This document shows positions 9,834 through 20,651 of a stretch of DNA of 42,705 nucleotides, piece by piece. A model generated the notes under the pieces. It saw only the letters and a list, made by a program, of their open reading frames with translations, searched no databases and was not told the DNA's origin. Origin of the DNA: Fragilaria crotonensis (Eukaryota; Bacillariophyta; Fragilariophyceae; Fragilariales; Fragilariaceae); assembly GCA_022925895.1 (NCBI GenBank), contig JAKSYS010000544.1:1-42705 (forward strand), written 5' to 3'. Positions within the stretch are counted from its first letter, which is position 1. Each line of letters opens with the position of its first letter. Both the position numbers and the translations under genes were made by a program.

Positions 9834-10115
9834 GGGATCTCGTACCGCGTACCGCGTGGGATCTCGTACTACCGTGCCGTTTCTCGTACTGTATGTGCCT
9901 ATGGGATCTCGTACTATCGCGTGGGATCTCATACCGCGTTGGATCTCATACAACACCGTTTCTCGTACTGCGTGGGATCGTATGGCGTGGGATCTCGTAC
10001 TAGCAACCGCGTGGGATCTCGTACTGTGTGGGATCTCGTACTGTGTGGGATCTCGTACAGCGTGGGATCTCGTACAATTGTACAGTGTGGGATCTTGTAC
10101 AGCGCGGGATCAAAA
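9834..10115 (+). repeat. Minisatellite array 2, GGGATCTCGTAC units, + orientation
   Basis: About 14 imperfect units of (GCG)TGGGATCTCGTAC(T), with variants such as TGGGATCTCATAC. It lies between the 2OG-like ORF and the 3' end of the JmjC-type gene. Confidence 0.9.
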
Positions 10116-11281
10116 CATGAGTCACTACAAATATGTGACCATGAGGAACTACAACATGAGTTTGTAATTGATGTTTAATGCATTAAGTACTTCTACTAAC
10201 TTTTTATTCATTTTCTTTTCTTTCGGACGACACTAGCGTGAGTACTTCCAACTCTCTTCTTTCTTACCTTTCTAGTACTCTTTGTCATCTGTTGCGAAGC
10301 ACCTTCACGAAAGTTTGCAACTGCCTCTAAGCGGGGAGAAACCTCGTCAAAGAAAGGAATCCTCTGCATCCCAACTATCTTCCTTGTTGCTGACAGCAGC
10401 TTAGACAACCCGTCATTGCTGAAGAAGCGTTGCTCGATCGAAAAATTTGAGTGACATGTGCAACAGCATTCCTGCCCACCTGCGCACTTTGGGCACAGGT
10501 TTCCTTCATCACAAGAACCCTTATGGGCAGTTGATGCACCAAAAGCTCCAGTGTGATTGAAAGCACTGTTCTGTGCATCAACATTGATGTTCATGACATG
10601 GAACCGACGATGCATTTCCAAGCCATAACACTGGCTGCACACGTTGAAATCCTTTTGTAGCAGCTGCTCACATCCCCAACAGTGCATATATGTGTTTGAT
10701 AACTCATGATAGCAAAGACTGCAAGAGTATCCTGTGTTATCATATGGATCAACAGGAAACACAGACAGATTCTCAGATGTATTCGGCAATTTTGTGGGAA
10801 AACCTCAGCAACCACGCACATTTCATGCCTGATGACGAATTCCAATGATGGCAATAGACCTCGTAGTAAATTCCGATGGAATTCTGGATCCTCAGGCTTC
10901 CCAGCTGATAAATGAGATTCACTTTGAGCACTTTGTTTGAGCAAACACAGTTTGGGGATGCCAAGAGACTGTTTTGGTGGTGCAAAGTTTCTGTTGCGAA
11001 ACGCAGATTCCAGTGTCGACGTCATTTCTCTGTTGATGCCCTCTGCTGTGTGCCCCATGAAGCACCAGTCCCAGGCTATGGAGAAGTTCACCATGTTCTT
11101 GAACTCCAACATCCCCCTTTTGCTTCTGACTTTCTTTTTCCTTAAAATTTCCTTCCTCAGATATGAATGGCAATCATCTTTTGCCAGTGCCTCCAACCCA
11201 AGCTTTCGAAATGCGTGGAACCTACCCTTCCCGATGTGTAAATGTTCACCAGGTCCCAATACCAGAACAACTGGGCAATAG

Positions 11282-11345
11282 CTATGATAGACAAAAGTGT
11301 TAGTTGACACGCTGAAATGAGGAATGAGAAGTCATAAATACTTAC
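11282..11345 (-). other. Intron 3 of the JmjC-type gene
   Basis: GTAAGT donor at 11345 and ATCATAG acceptor ending at 11282. Splicing gives MRMKSL-NYCPVVLVLGPGEH in frame. Confidence 0.85.
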
Positions 11346-11407
11346 TTTAGTGATTTCATTCGCATGATTTCATCGTTGCCTGGCCACTTGCATAACTTCA
11401 TTCCTTC

Positions 11408-11499
11408 CTGTGATGATGCACACAACAACGTGAGACTAAAGTGGACTTCAAAGTCGGACAGTGCTGAATTCTCCAAGGAATTATTTGTGGAATCCTTAC
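11408..11499 (-). other. Intron 2 of the JmjC-type gene
   Basis: GTAAGG donor at 11499 and ATCACAG acceptor ending at 11408. Splicing gives NEEQ-EGMKLCKWPGND in frame. Confidence 0.8.
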
Positions 11500-11651
11500 C
11501 TGTTCCTCATTGTAATGAGGAGTTTTGAAAACATCATCACCAAGAGTATTGAGCATTGCATTTGTGTCGTGCCCCTTAGGCAATCTACGAAGCAGTATAA
11601 CTTCATTATAACCAGATAGGCAAAGATGCCCTGAATCGACTGTCCCAAAAC

Positions 11652-11715
11652 CTAAAACGTGAACTGTCAGTGTGGGCATACGTAGTGCGCCTGCATCATA
11701 ACATTTTATGCTTAC
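11652..11715 (-). other. Intron 1 of the JmjC-type gene
   Basis: GTAAGC donor at 11715 and TTTTAG acceptor ending at 11652. Splicing gives FHQDG-FGTVDSGH, keeping the iron-binding motif in frame. Confidence 0.85.
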
Positions 11716-13033
11716 CATCTTGGTGAAAGTTCGTGAAGGCCCCTTGGGGAGTTACGTAAAGATTAGGCCCCATGTCAGGTCTAGCAGGTCTTGGCACTGT
11801 GTGTTGCACACATTTCCCCTCCAGGTAAGATCTCGGGGAACAAGAAGTTCTTCATGAAGTGATTAAAGGCAGCTGGAAGTTGAGTTTCCATACGAAAATC
11901 AAGCATATAAATGGTTTCTGTCATGTCCAACTCTTCCTTTCCACCTTCCGAGTTGATGAGATAAAGTTTCTCTTCAACTTCAGTGTTGCTGTGTGACGTT
12001 TCATTTGAAGTACCATCCCTTCCTCGTCGTTTGAGGTATGCAAAGTAATCCCCAATGGTCATGGTCACATCTTTCTTAATCTCCTGGTACTCTTTACACC
12101 CTGTTGCGGGATTGACAACGTAAGCAAAGCGGCGGAAACTGTGGTACCGGTCTGCACCCAACTCGTGTGCCATCCTATCCTGATTCCAACATTCATGTCC
12201 CATGCCATGATAAAGGCCGGAGGTGATGACAGCAATGTCATCACGTTCCATCATGACATAAAGGAACTCTTTTGCTTTCTTAGACAAGTTCATACCATGC
12301 TTGAGGGTTACCCTCAGAATTGAATTCTCTTTGTCCAGATGCCATGTGCATGATGTATCGTCATTGTCTGATATCAATGGCGGCAGAGGTGCAGGGGGTG
12401 GAAGAGGGGGAAGGTTGGAAACATCAGAAGTGTGCACTGCATATTGCCTCCAAGCAATATCTTCCACATAGTAGTCAACAGGGACCCCTGCACCGACGAC
12501 CCCCGCACCAACAGCAGGAGCACCGACAGCAGGAGCCCCGACAGCAGGAGCACCGACAGCAGGAGCACCAACAGCAGGAGCAACACCAGTACCGACAGAT
12601 GGAGCTGGTTCCGCCTCACCTTTTAACACCCAACAGAAGCCAATGTTGTCCAGGAGCTTGACACGGGAAGCCTTCAATAAGCCGTTCCTATACGCTTTTC
12701 TTTGATTGCTCATCCAGTAGCTGAGATGACTCCTGTACTTTGGAACACCAGAAATGCCGTTGGACCTAACAAACTCCTCATAGTCCTGGAATGACTCATT
12801 CCATGTCCTCTCCCGTGCATCCCAATCAAAATTAACAGAATCTAATTTGTCAATTCTGCATTGCCTCAGCTGTCCCTTCTTTTTGTATTCTCGTTGTTTC
12901 CTGACCCATCGACCCAATTGTTGGTTGGAAATATCACTTTTTGCAAACGTCAAGTGCCCATGTGTCTCCTTATATTTCATCATTTCCTTGAATTTCTCAT
13001 TCCATGTGTCATCCAAAAATGACATTGTGGAAA

Positions 13034-13079
13034 CAGACTACAGTCCTTTGAGTTGTCAGACTACAGTCCTTTGAGTTGT
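13034..13079 (+). repeat. 23-bp tandem duplication just upstream of the JmjC-type gene
   Basis: CAGACTACAGTCCTTTGAGT followed by TGT occurs twice without spacer, 9 bp upstream of the ATG on the opposite strand. Confidence 0.85.
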
Positions 13080-13138
13080 CGTTTGTTGTTTGATTGTGCT
13101 TTCATTCCTTTGTGAGCGCGCTGTGTGTCAATAATCAG

Positions 13139-13347
13139 AGTGAGATACTGCGCTGTACGAGATCCCACGCGGTATGAGATCTCACACAGTACGAGATCCC
13201 ATGCGGTACGAGATCCCACGCGGTGGTACGAGATCCCATACAGTACAAGAAACGGCACGGTGATACGAGATCCCACGCGGTAGTACGCGAGCCCACGAGG
13301 TACAAGATCCCACACAGTAAAAGATCCAACGCGGTACGAGATCCCAT
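13139..13347 (-). repeat. Minisatellite array 3, GGGATCTCGTAC units, - orientation
   Basis: On the + strand the units read GTACGAGATCCCACGCG; on the - strand they match arrays 1 and 2. Arrays 2 and 3 therefore form a large inverted repeat around the JmjC-type gene. Confidence 0.9.
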
Positions 13348-13503
13348 CCCAGTACAATGTACTAAGCTTTTCTACTAGACATGTTTGTCCACAATGTATT
13401 TCTAGGTTGGGGCGTTTCATGTTGCTGGCATCAGCAGAAAGAAACAAGACCCCTAACCAGAAGGGAGGGTAGCTTAGAGTTCAATGAGTAACTGCTTCCT
13501 AAC

Positions 13504-16500
13504 TCAACCTTTACCTCGTTTCTGCGGACTGAGAGATGGCCTCAGTCTTTTGTTCTTCCTTGACTTATCAACTTGAGGAAGACTTGCAAATTCATGTTGT
13601 GCTGTTGCAGCACTCTCCACACGATTCCTCTGCTGGATAAAGCTTGACAACAAGCTCTCCAGGCCCCTTCTCAATTCAAGTGCCATAGCACCGCTCCCTT
13701 GTGCATACGTACTAACTTGTGTATACAATGCCAAGTTGGAGGAGTATACACTTGTCCCCCAACCAATGCAATACTGCTATCACTCTTGTCTTTCCCAGAA
13801 GATGCCGAAATGAACACTTCCTGGGAGCAGCCAGCAGTCATCACTGATATGGAATCTTGGGAAAGGGCAAAGTGTCCTGTTCATGAGTTCCTAGAGGAAC
13901 ATCATTAATGGTTGCCCCACTTTGAACCTGGTAACAATGCAGAAGTACAGTTCTGGTTGTGGGCGCGTAGAAACGTGTCATGCAAGAGATTGTGATTGTT
14001 GTCCACTGTGGGCCCCTCAAAGCAGAACTCAGAAGCCACAGTTCATCAATCTTCTCCTACTTGAATAGGGACCACGTCGTTCTCCATCTCTTGCGCGGTC
14101 ATAAAGGAAAGTCAACATGTCATGTTTGCCATGATAATAAAGATAATCCTTTCTCCACCTAGCCGATGCATGATATGCCGACAGTGTGCCAGAATCAAAG
14201 GAATGGCCATGGGGAGAAATGATGGAAAAATGTGACGACATGTAATCCCAAATCGACTGAAGTAACCACAACTGCACTCAAGATTGATGGCATTACGTAA
14301 CACCATATTCTCTTCAGTTGATGACGCATACATGTGCTCCACCAGTCGAACCTCACGAACCCGAGAAACTGAGGAGTGACTTTGTCAAACTTCGTAGAGG
14401 CAGAATTGGCATCACATTCCTCCACGCCAGGTGAGGAATATCTCCTCTTGAGGAAGGCGTCCGTAGAATTCGTGTCACCAAGTAACAGAGGCGTGCATTG
14501 TATTGATGTGCAAGCAGTTTGGACCCATATTCAGTTAGTACGTCACCAACAATTTGTGGACGCATACTTTTGTAGTCAAGCGCAGAAGCTGCATCAACCT
14601 CCCTCCGGCTCATCTGGCGTGATAAAATGGTAGAGAGCAACACAGGATCGATCTATACCATGGAACGGACGAGGACCCAAAGGATGTCTCTTGATTGTGC
14701 TTGACTCACTTTCCACATTCGAGGTGGTCCTCATGTTGAAGCAGCGGACATGCAATTTATTGGAAAATGAAATGCTCATCTTCCTTGGCGCAATGGACGT
14801 CATCACAAAATTAGTCAAGGCCTCTGCCATCACATTCCCCATGGCAGAAGGGTCAACAACCTCAGCACTTCCAAGGAAGATGTACAAAAGCTTCAATGAG
14901 ATGTCAAACTCATCAGATGTTTCGGGATAGTCGGACAAAGAGTACATCCATTGCTGAACAGCTTCAAATTGTGCCTTACCCAAGGCACTGAGTCTGCCAT
15001 CACTCAGGTGCGAATGTTTGAGGCCTCGATTTATCAAATGCCACATGCACAGCATATGCTTACTGTTCCGCCACGGACTACCACGGTCGCCAATAAGATC
15101 CACAAGGGAATACATCTGAAGATCGCCATCAGTCAAAATAATTTGATTCCGCTCAACAGAGGTACTTCCATGGAGTTGCACAAATGCATCACGGAAGCAC
15201 CAATCAAAAATCCAGCGGCATTGTGATGGTAGAAATGCCTGGAACACACGGACAATTCGGTTCTCAGAAGTCTTCGCTGTCATGACAAGCAAGGGCCGTT
15301 TCTCAGCATTGGTTCCCATGGTAACATCGGCACACAGTGTTTCCGGAAACATACCAAAGATTCGCTGCTGCTGTTTTGATGCCCAAGCTGCACCAAGGAG
15401 CAGCTTTGTATTCCCACTAAGACCAAGCGCTTTTCTCACCGATTCAGCATAGGAAAGAGTTGAAGCATCAGTCTCACGTGAGCAATAATGATTGTGCTCA
15501 GAACTGGATCCCTGTTCCTCCCAGTCCTGATTATAGTGAGAAGCCGGGTGGCTGTATTGTCGTGTACAAGAAGAATGTAATCAAGGCTTTCCTCATTGCG
15601 CAAGTAGTGCACAAGTCTTTCAGCTGGTGATTGACCTAAGTCCACTGCAGTACCGCCACCAGGACCGACCTGATTTCCTCGTGTGCCAGCACACCTCCTC
15701 AGCTGGTCAGAGGAAAGAGAGATGCCAGTTCGCTCCACAATCAGAGCCTGCACAATTGCAGGCTCTGAATTCAGTGAAATGCATTGCCTAGATAACTCAA
15801 GTTCCAATTGCGGCACAGTGTGATACGACAATCGGACATCAGCAGGTTCCTTTTTTTGGTGACCTTCATGGGATTTACACCCTGTCCCATCCGCACAAAA
15901 GTACCAGCGTCCAGCAACGTTGTTGTTAAGGCCATCATTTGGTTCCCAATATAGTGAGAATGCAAATGGACATATTGACTCCTTGTTTGCTGCTGAGGGC
16001 GAATGCGTTTTGACGAACGACCGGAAGACTTGTACTGGTTGATGTTGTTGTCGTTGTTGTTGTCGTTATTATCATTGTCATTGTCGTTGTCATCAATCTT
16101 GTTCCTCAAAAGATCCTTCTTGTCGTCATGAGCTCGAGAGTGCTGACAAAAGAATCGCAGTTTATTCGATGCCTTCTCCCAACCTTTGGATGCCACTTTG
16201 AAACCTGCCTGGGCACATGCCACTGCAATAAATGGGATCACATGCTCTTTTCGGGATGAGGGACTGTTGGAATTAAAGCGACGAGGCAGATATTGACGAA
16301 GGTGCTTGCAATTGTCATCCCGGTTGCTACGCATTCCGGTCCCAATGAAGTCAGCAAGATTAACAGTCCTGATGGACTCATCACCGTCGCCAACTTGAAC
16401 TTCACTGTCACCAACCTGAACTTCACTGTCACCAACCTGAACTTCATCCTCACCAACAACCTGAACTTTGTCCTCACCAACAACCTGAACTTCGTCCTCA

Positions 16501-16607
16501 CAAACCTGCCCTTCAACAAGCTGAACTTCTATAGGAAGAAATTCAGTGACCCATTGTTTATTCACCTCAACAAGAGCAGTAATGCGACTGAGGACAAATG
16601 GATCCAT
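13504..16607 (-). pseudogene. MULE (Mutator-like) transposase with SWIM zinc finger, multiply frameshifted
   Basis: Open segments in successive - frames (16607-15771, 15831-15436, 15439-14594, 14643-14353, 14342-14112, 13734-13504) read as one decayed transposase. The N-terminus has acidic EVQVGD repeats coded at about 16380-16510 and an Asp/Asn run coded near 16040-16095. The central MULE domain shows LLGAAWASKQQQRIF, ADVTMGTN, ILTDGDLQMYS and MLCMWHL; the Asp residues of the last motifs fit the family's DDE core. A SWIM finger, ECSCGYFSRFGITCRHI (CxC-x9-CxH), is coded at about 14237-14276. The C-terminal piece ends in a basic KSRKNKRLRPSLSPQKRGKG segment. At least four frame changes (for example near 15835 and 15480) argue for an inactive copy. 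Confidence 0.75.
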
Positions 16608-17453
16608 TAGTAGTGAAGTAGCTCGTGTGCCCCTCCTTCACAATGGTTGCCCGCAGTCGATCAATTGTTGTTGTGTGCTGTGTTGATCGTGATGTGTTGT
16701 TGTGTGTGCGTTGTGTTGCTTAGTTTGTTTGTTCTCAGTTTTGTGATGAGAGAACCGCGCCAAAAACAAATGACAACAAGAGCAGAGGATGATATATCCA
16801 AGTCACAAAACTTTTTTGAATATCACATCATGCAAGATTCCATTGAGGCAGTTGTAACACATGTATTAAATAACGTCTCACAACCGTAAGTCAAATAGTC
16901 AAAAAAATGAAACGGTAAAAAAACGGCAATTGTATGACATAGACCATATAGTACTTTAATAGTATTTAATTGTACAGTGTAAAATTAATTAGCTGGCTTG
17001 ATGCGCTCGAAATGGGGACACAGACGGGCTCTCTGTTCAAACTTTGTTCATGGCTCCAGGCTCCAGGCTCCAAGCCGTTTTTTGGTGGTGCAGTGTCAAT
17101 GCATACAGTATTTTTGGATTCAAAGTACGGTACAGTACTGTTTAGCGCATAGCGATTGGTCAGCTACGTACTGAGTACTGGAAAACCTTGTACTGTCGTA
17201 CCAATGACCAATGACAGAAGGGGAGCAATGCTGCGTCGTGCTTGCCGTGAGGTGTTTCTACGAGAATTTCCATATAACAACAGCGTTAGGAATACTGTAA
17301 CCAACACGTTATACTGTACGTTTTCGACCGCTCACCGCACATCGATCGAAAAGCCAAATGCTGAGCACCTCACGTATTCTCTTGTAATCACAACTCACTT
17401 CACTCCCTTCCCTTTCAAGTCTACACTCCAGTACAATATAGCAAGTTTCAACC
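16608..17453. other. Intergenic region upstream of CCT8
   Basis: It holds GT-rich sequence at 16660-16720, the inverted 24-bp repeat at 17005-17028 and a pyrimidine-rich stretch (CACTCCCTTCCCTTTC) about 50 bp before the CCT8 ATG, which may be part of its promoter. No gene is convincing. Confidence 0.5.
17005..17028 (-). repeat. 24-bp inverted repeat, right copy
   Basis: GCTCGAAATGGGGACACAGA followed by CGGG is the exact reverse complement of 6481-6504. Confidence 0.6.
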
Positions 17454-19025
17454 ATGTCATCCATGTCATACAATGCCGCCTCCGGCTTGGGAGGGATGCT
17501 CAAAGACGGTCATAAACACTGGGACGATGCCGTGGTTCGAAACATAACTGCAGCGACCGAGTTATCCACCATGGTTTCCACCTCCTTCGGCCCGTTTGGG
17601 CGTCATAAATTGCTTATCAATCATTTGGATCAAATGAGCGTCACAAGTGATTGCGCCATGATTTTGAAGGAATTGGAAGTGGAACACCCAGCTGCTAAAC
17701 TGTTGGCTTTAGCCAGTCAGAAGCAGAAGGAAGAATGTGGGGATTCGACCAACTTAGTCGTCATGTTTGCAGGGGAGTTGCTGCGCCAAACGCTCACGCT
17801 GATGAAAATGGGTCTTCACGTCAGCGAAGTTCTAGCGGGATATCACATCGCAGCATCGTGCCTCTGGGACGAACTACCAAAATGCGTCACAGCAACTTTG
17901 CCGATCGCAGCACCGGACGAACTGGTTAAGATTGTGGAACCCGTCATGGCGGCAAAGATTTATGGCTCACATGTGGCGTTGGCTCCACTCGTTGTGCAAG
18001 CAGGTCTCTGTGTTCAAACTGAAAAAGGAAAAATCAGCCCGGACTCAGTCCGAACGATTAAGGTCTTGGGTAGCTCAACTGCAGACAGCCGTATGGTGTC
18101 CGGCTATGTCTCGCAACGTCCAGTCGAGACCCTCGAGACGAATGCACTTGATTGTAAAATCGCCGTCTTTGCCTGCGGCATGGAAGCGTCGTCGACTGAG
18201 GCTAAGGGTACGGTATTGATGAAGAACGCGGATGATTTGAAAAACTATAACGCTACCGAAGAACGAAAAATGGAGGAAATCATTCAATCCATTGCCGAAA
18301 CTGGAGTCAAGGTCATTGTTACGGGTGGAAGCGTGAGCGAAATGGCTCTTCACTTTGTTAATCGTAACAAGTTAATTCTCATGAAGCTGGGATCCAAATG
18401 GGAATTGCGACGCCTTTGTCAAGCCGTGGGCGCCACGGCGTTGGTGCGCCTGGGACCACCGACTCCGGACGAGATGGGCTTTGCCGACTCCGTAGCCCCT
18501 CTTCAGCTGGGAAGCAAGACACTGACGGTGTTTGAGAACAAGACGGGCAAATTGGCGACTCTCATCCTTCGAGCATCAACGCACAGCATGCTGCAGGATG
18601 TTGAACGCGCTGTCGACAATGGAATTCACGCTCTCAGTCAAGCGAGCAAGAGTGGTGGCCAGTGCGTTCCAGGAGCGGGGGCGACTGAATTTCATCTCTC
18701 CCAGAAAATCCTTCAGAGAGCTCAAGTCTCTCCGGGCCTGGATCAGTACGCCATTCGGGCCTTTGCCCAAGCTTTGCAGATTGTCCCACGGACTCTCGCT
18801 GAAACCGCTGGCTGGAGTGGTCCAAACACGTTGGCTGATATGGTGGCTTTCGAAGGAGACTTTGTTGGAATTGATTTGGAGAATACTAAGGTTGGAACTA
18901 CCAGCGTTTTGGATCTTCTTGCCACCAAGACTAGTGCCTTCCAGTTGGCTCTCGATGCTGCATTGACTGTCTTGAGGATCGATCAAATTATCATGAGTAA
19001 ACAGTCTGGTGGACCGAAACAGTAG
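17454..19025 (+). CDS. CCT8: T-complex protein 1 subunit theta (CCT8)
   Basis: Subunit theta of the eukaryotic cytosolic chaperonin TRiC/CCT, which folds actin, tubulin and other proteins inside a double ring using ATP. The 523-residue, single-exon protein spans the full family length. It matches theta along its whole length: KELEVEHPAAKLLALAS, VVTGGSVSEMALHFVNR (as VIVTGGSV...), SKWELRRLCQAVGATALVRL, CVPGAGATEFHLSQKI, and the C-terminal VLRIDQIIMSKQSGGPK. The ATP-site motif reads GDSTN where theta subunits usually have GDGTN, and the nucleotide loop reads FGPFG instead of YGPNG; the catalytic Asp is retained. The start follows a CAACC context at 17449-17453. A second Met at codon 4 is also possible. 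Confidence 0.96.
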   Translation: MSSMSYNAASGLGGMLKDGHKHWDDAVVRNITAATELSTMVSTSFGPFGRHKLLINHLDQMSVTSDCAMILKELEVEHPAAKLLALASQKQKEECGDSTNLVVMFAGELLRQTLTLMKMGLHVSEVLAGYHIAASCLWDELPKCVTATLPIAAPDELVKIVEPVMAAKIYGSHVALAPLVVQAGLCVQTEKGKISPDSVRTIKVLGSSTADSRMVSGYVSQRPVETLETNALDCKIAVFACGMEASSTEAKGTVLMKNADDLKNYNATEERKMEEIIQSIAETGVKVIVTGGSVSEMALHFVNRNKLILMKLGSKWELRRLCQAVGATALVRLGPPTPDEMGFADSVAPLQLGSKTLTVFENKTGKLATLILRASTHSMLQDVERAVDNGIHALSQASKSGGQCVPGAGATEFHLSQKILQRAQVSPGLDQYAIRAFAQALQIVPRTLAETAGWSGPNTLADMVAFEGDFVGIDLENTKVGTTSVLDLLATKTSAFQLALDAALTVLRIDQIIMSKQSGGPKQ

Positions 19026-19446
19026 TTCATCTAATCGCAATGATACGCTTGTTGAGTAAGGGAGTCGGGCGGCAACGCTCCGGAACCTGATGGCAGGACA
19101 TTGGAGCATTTGTGAGAAGTAACTGACCAGATGACGAGTGTGTCAAGCATAGCTGAATTAGTTTTGGTTACGCTGAGAAATCTAGTCTAGATTCGCTGTA
19201 GGAATTGCGTTGGCAAGGAAGTTTCAGTTCAAGCTGCGGAACCCGTCAGTCCTGTGGGCGAGACTCTCACTCTGAATCAGGAGGCTCGCTATGGGCTACT
19301 TTCCAAAGGTGTCGCACATAGAAAAGGACGCCACGAGATAGATTAACGTGCAACACGAGTCGACGCAACGGTGGTACGCAATTTTTGTTCGAGGACGTAA
19401 AACTAAATCTGCTTCGTCATCTCACCACTCCTGCGGGGAACATGCT
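19026..19446. other. Intergenic, 3' regions of CCT8 and phytochelatin synthase
   Basis: The flanking genes converge. Only very short open frames are present, and I see no repeat or RNA gene. Confidence 0.6.
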
Positions 19447-20651
19447 TCAAGACTCTGTTCTCGTCGCACCACCGGAACCAGCTTTCGGTGCCACTTTGCA
19501 GAATTGAACCTTTATTTTTCCAATCGGACAAATGTCAGGCTGCCCCACGAGGGGCACCAGTTTGGCAGGGCGGCGGCGCTCAAGCTTGTGTATGTCGTGG
19601 ACATCATTTCCATTGCTGGTCGCAACGCCATGACGAGGAGGATCAGTCAACAAAAACCAGCCTCGTGATTTCTGTGTAGCCTCATCAATTGGCTGCATGG
19701 CCTGGTACAAATCCTCCACAGACGCCCAATACGGCGGATATTTGAAGCGCGCCACGTCCATGACAAGTACGGAATCTGATTCCGCATGGTAGGCTGCAAT
19801 CGGCGAAAAGTGGCCATCACCAGTTTGACCAAGGCAGCCCTTGAAAAGGAACACACAAGTTTTGTCGCACTGCTGTTGCCTTGCCCAGCAGCGCATGCTA
19901 TTCTCAAATCGTGTCGAAATTCGTTTATCGTATTCGGGCCATTCGGTCGTTTCATAATCACCCGCACTCCCTGGCATTTGGCCAATTGGTTGAATTCCTC
20001 CATTGTGATGCCAGCCCGTCGTATGCGCTCAGCGGAAATGCAGCATTTCGACAAAAGGACGTCTTCGCTTCCAAAATATCTCCACCCGCCCCTCCATCGA
20101 ATTTGAGGATCAACAGACATGCTATTCAAAACCATGACCAGCGTTGTAATGCCGCAAAATGCAGGATCGGATTGGTTTTGAAAGTGTTCCGACAGGGACC
20201 AGTACGGCGAATCGTAATCTTGAGAAGCAGAGAGTGCTTCCAAGAGCATCTGTCGACCTTTGGGGGAAGAAAGACCAATGAGATGACTGGGGAGGACACG
20301 CTTGTGAACCGAATATGTTGGTTCAGGAAGAGGGGGAGGAAGTGGTTGACGGCTTTTCGATTCATAGTACTGTCCACAATTGCATGTTGGGCAATGCTTG
20401 TTATGATTTCCTCCGTGCGCTGAAGTTACATCATCATGGTCGGAATTCGAATTCGAATCATGAGAGTTGTCGTCGGTATCGTCGTATTGGTTGTCAGGAA
20501 GCGACACTGATGAAAGCCTGCGCATGTCATTATGAATGTAAATTCCGTGATTCTTCTTGGTCATGAATACCACGACGGCTTGCACTTGTGAAGCGTGCTG
20601 ATGTCGTTGCATCATTACACTCCTTGCGATGCCCGCTCCACATCTCATCAT
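19447..20651 (-). pseudogene. Phytochelatin synthase with a single frameshift
   Basis: Glutathione gamma-glutamylcysteinyltransferase (EC 2.3.2.15), which makes metal-chelating (gamma-Glu-Cys)n-Gly from glutathione. The first frame gives YWSLSEHFQNQSDPAFCGIT with the catalytic Cys (about residue 166) and then LVMVLNSMSVDPQIRWRGGW. The second frame gives QTGDGHFSPIAAYHAES with the catalytic His and VLVMDVARFKYPPYW with the catalytic Asp. The break lies at about 19829-19832: CTTGGTC would read through as CTTGGGTC, so one G appears missing. Everything else is conserved, so an assembly error or a very recent mutation is as likely as old decay. A roughly 100-residue Asp/Ser/His-rich N-terminal extension with CPTCNC precedes the domain; the true start is uncertain. 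Confidence 0.85.

Larger units (their letters stand above)
10208..13025 (-). pseudogene. Helicase-associated domain / JmjC / Cys-rich protein gene, four exons, two frameshifts
   Basis: Exons: 13025-11716, 11651-11500, 11407-11346 and 11281-10208. The three introns (64, 92 and 64 bp) all have GTAAG donors and AG acceptors. The N-terminus has two helicase-associated repeats (WNEKFKEMMKYKETHGHLTF... and WNESFQDYEEFVRSNGI...), then an AVGAP repeat coded at about 12500-12585. A JmjC-like core follows, with NFHQDG as the HxD iron motif, DSGHLCLSGYNEVILLRRLP, and GEHLHIGKGRFHAF as the distal His region. The C-terminus holds Cys pairs (CSLC, CWGC, CSQC, CPKC) resembling a ZZ or RING finger. Frameshifts: about 11803-11813, where a GTGT run appears 2 nt short, and about 10790-10796 next to CCCACAAAA. 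The predicted role is Fe/2OG oxygenase chemistry on protein or nucleic acid; the substrate is unknown. Two shifts make it a pseudogene unless they are assembly errors. Confidence 0.7.

Noticed and set aside
12374..12661. ORFs opposite the JmjC-type gene (Gln/His/Arg-rich or Leu-rich)
   Set aside because: They are antisense or off-frame readings of the AVGAP-coding repeat.
19447..19977. Separate second gene downstream of the phytochelatin synthase start
   Set aside because: It carries the catalytic His and Asp of the same enzyme and continues the family alignment exactly, so it is the same gene after a frameshift.
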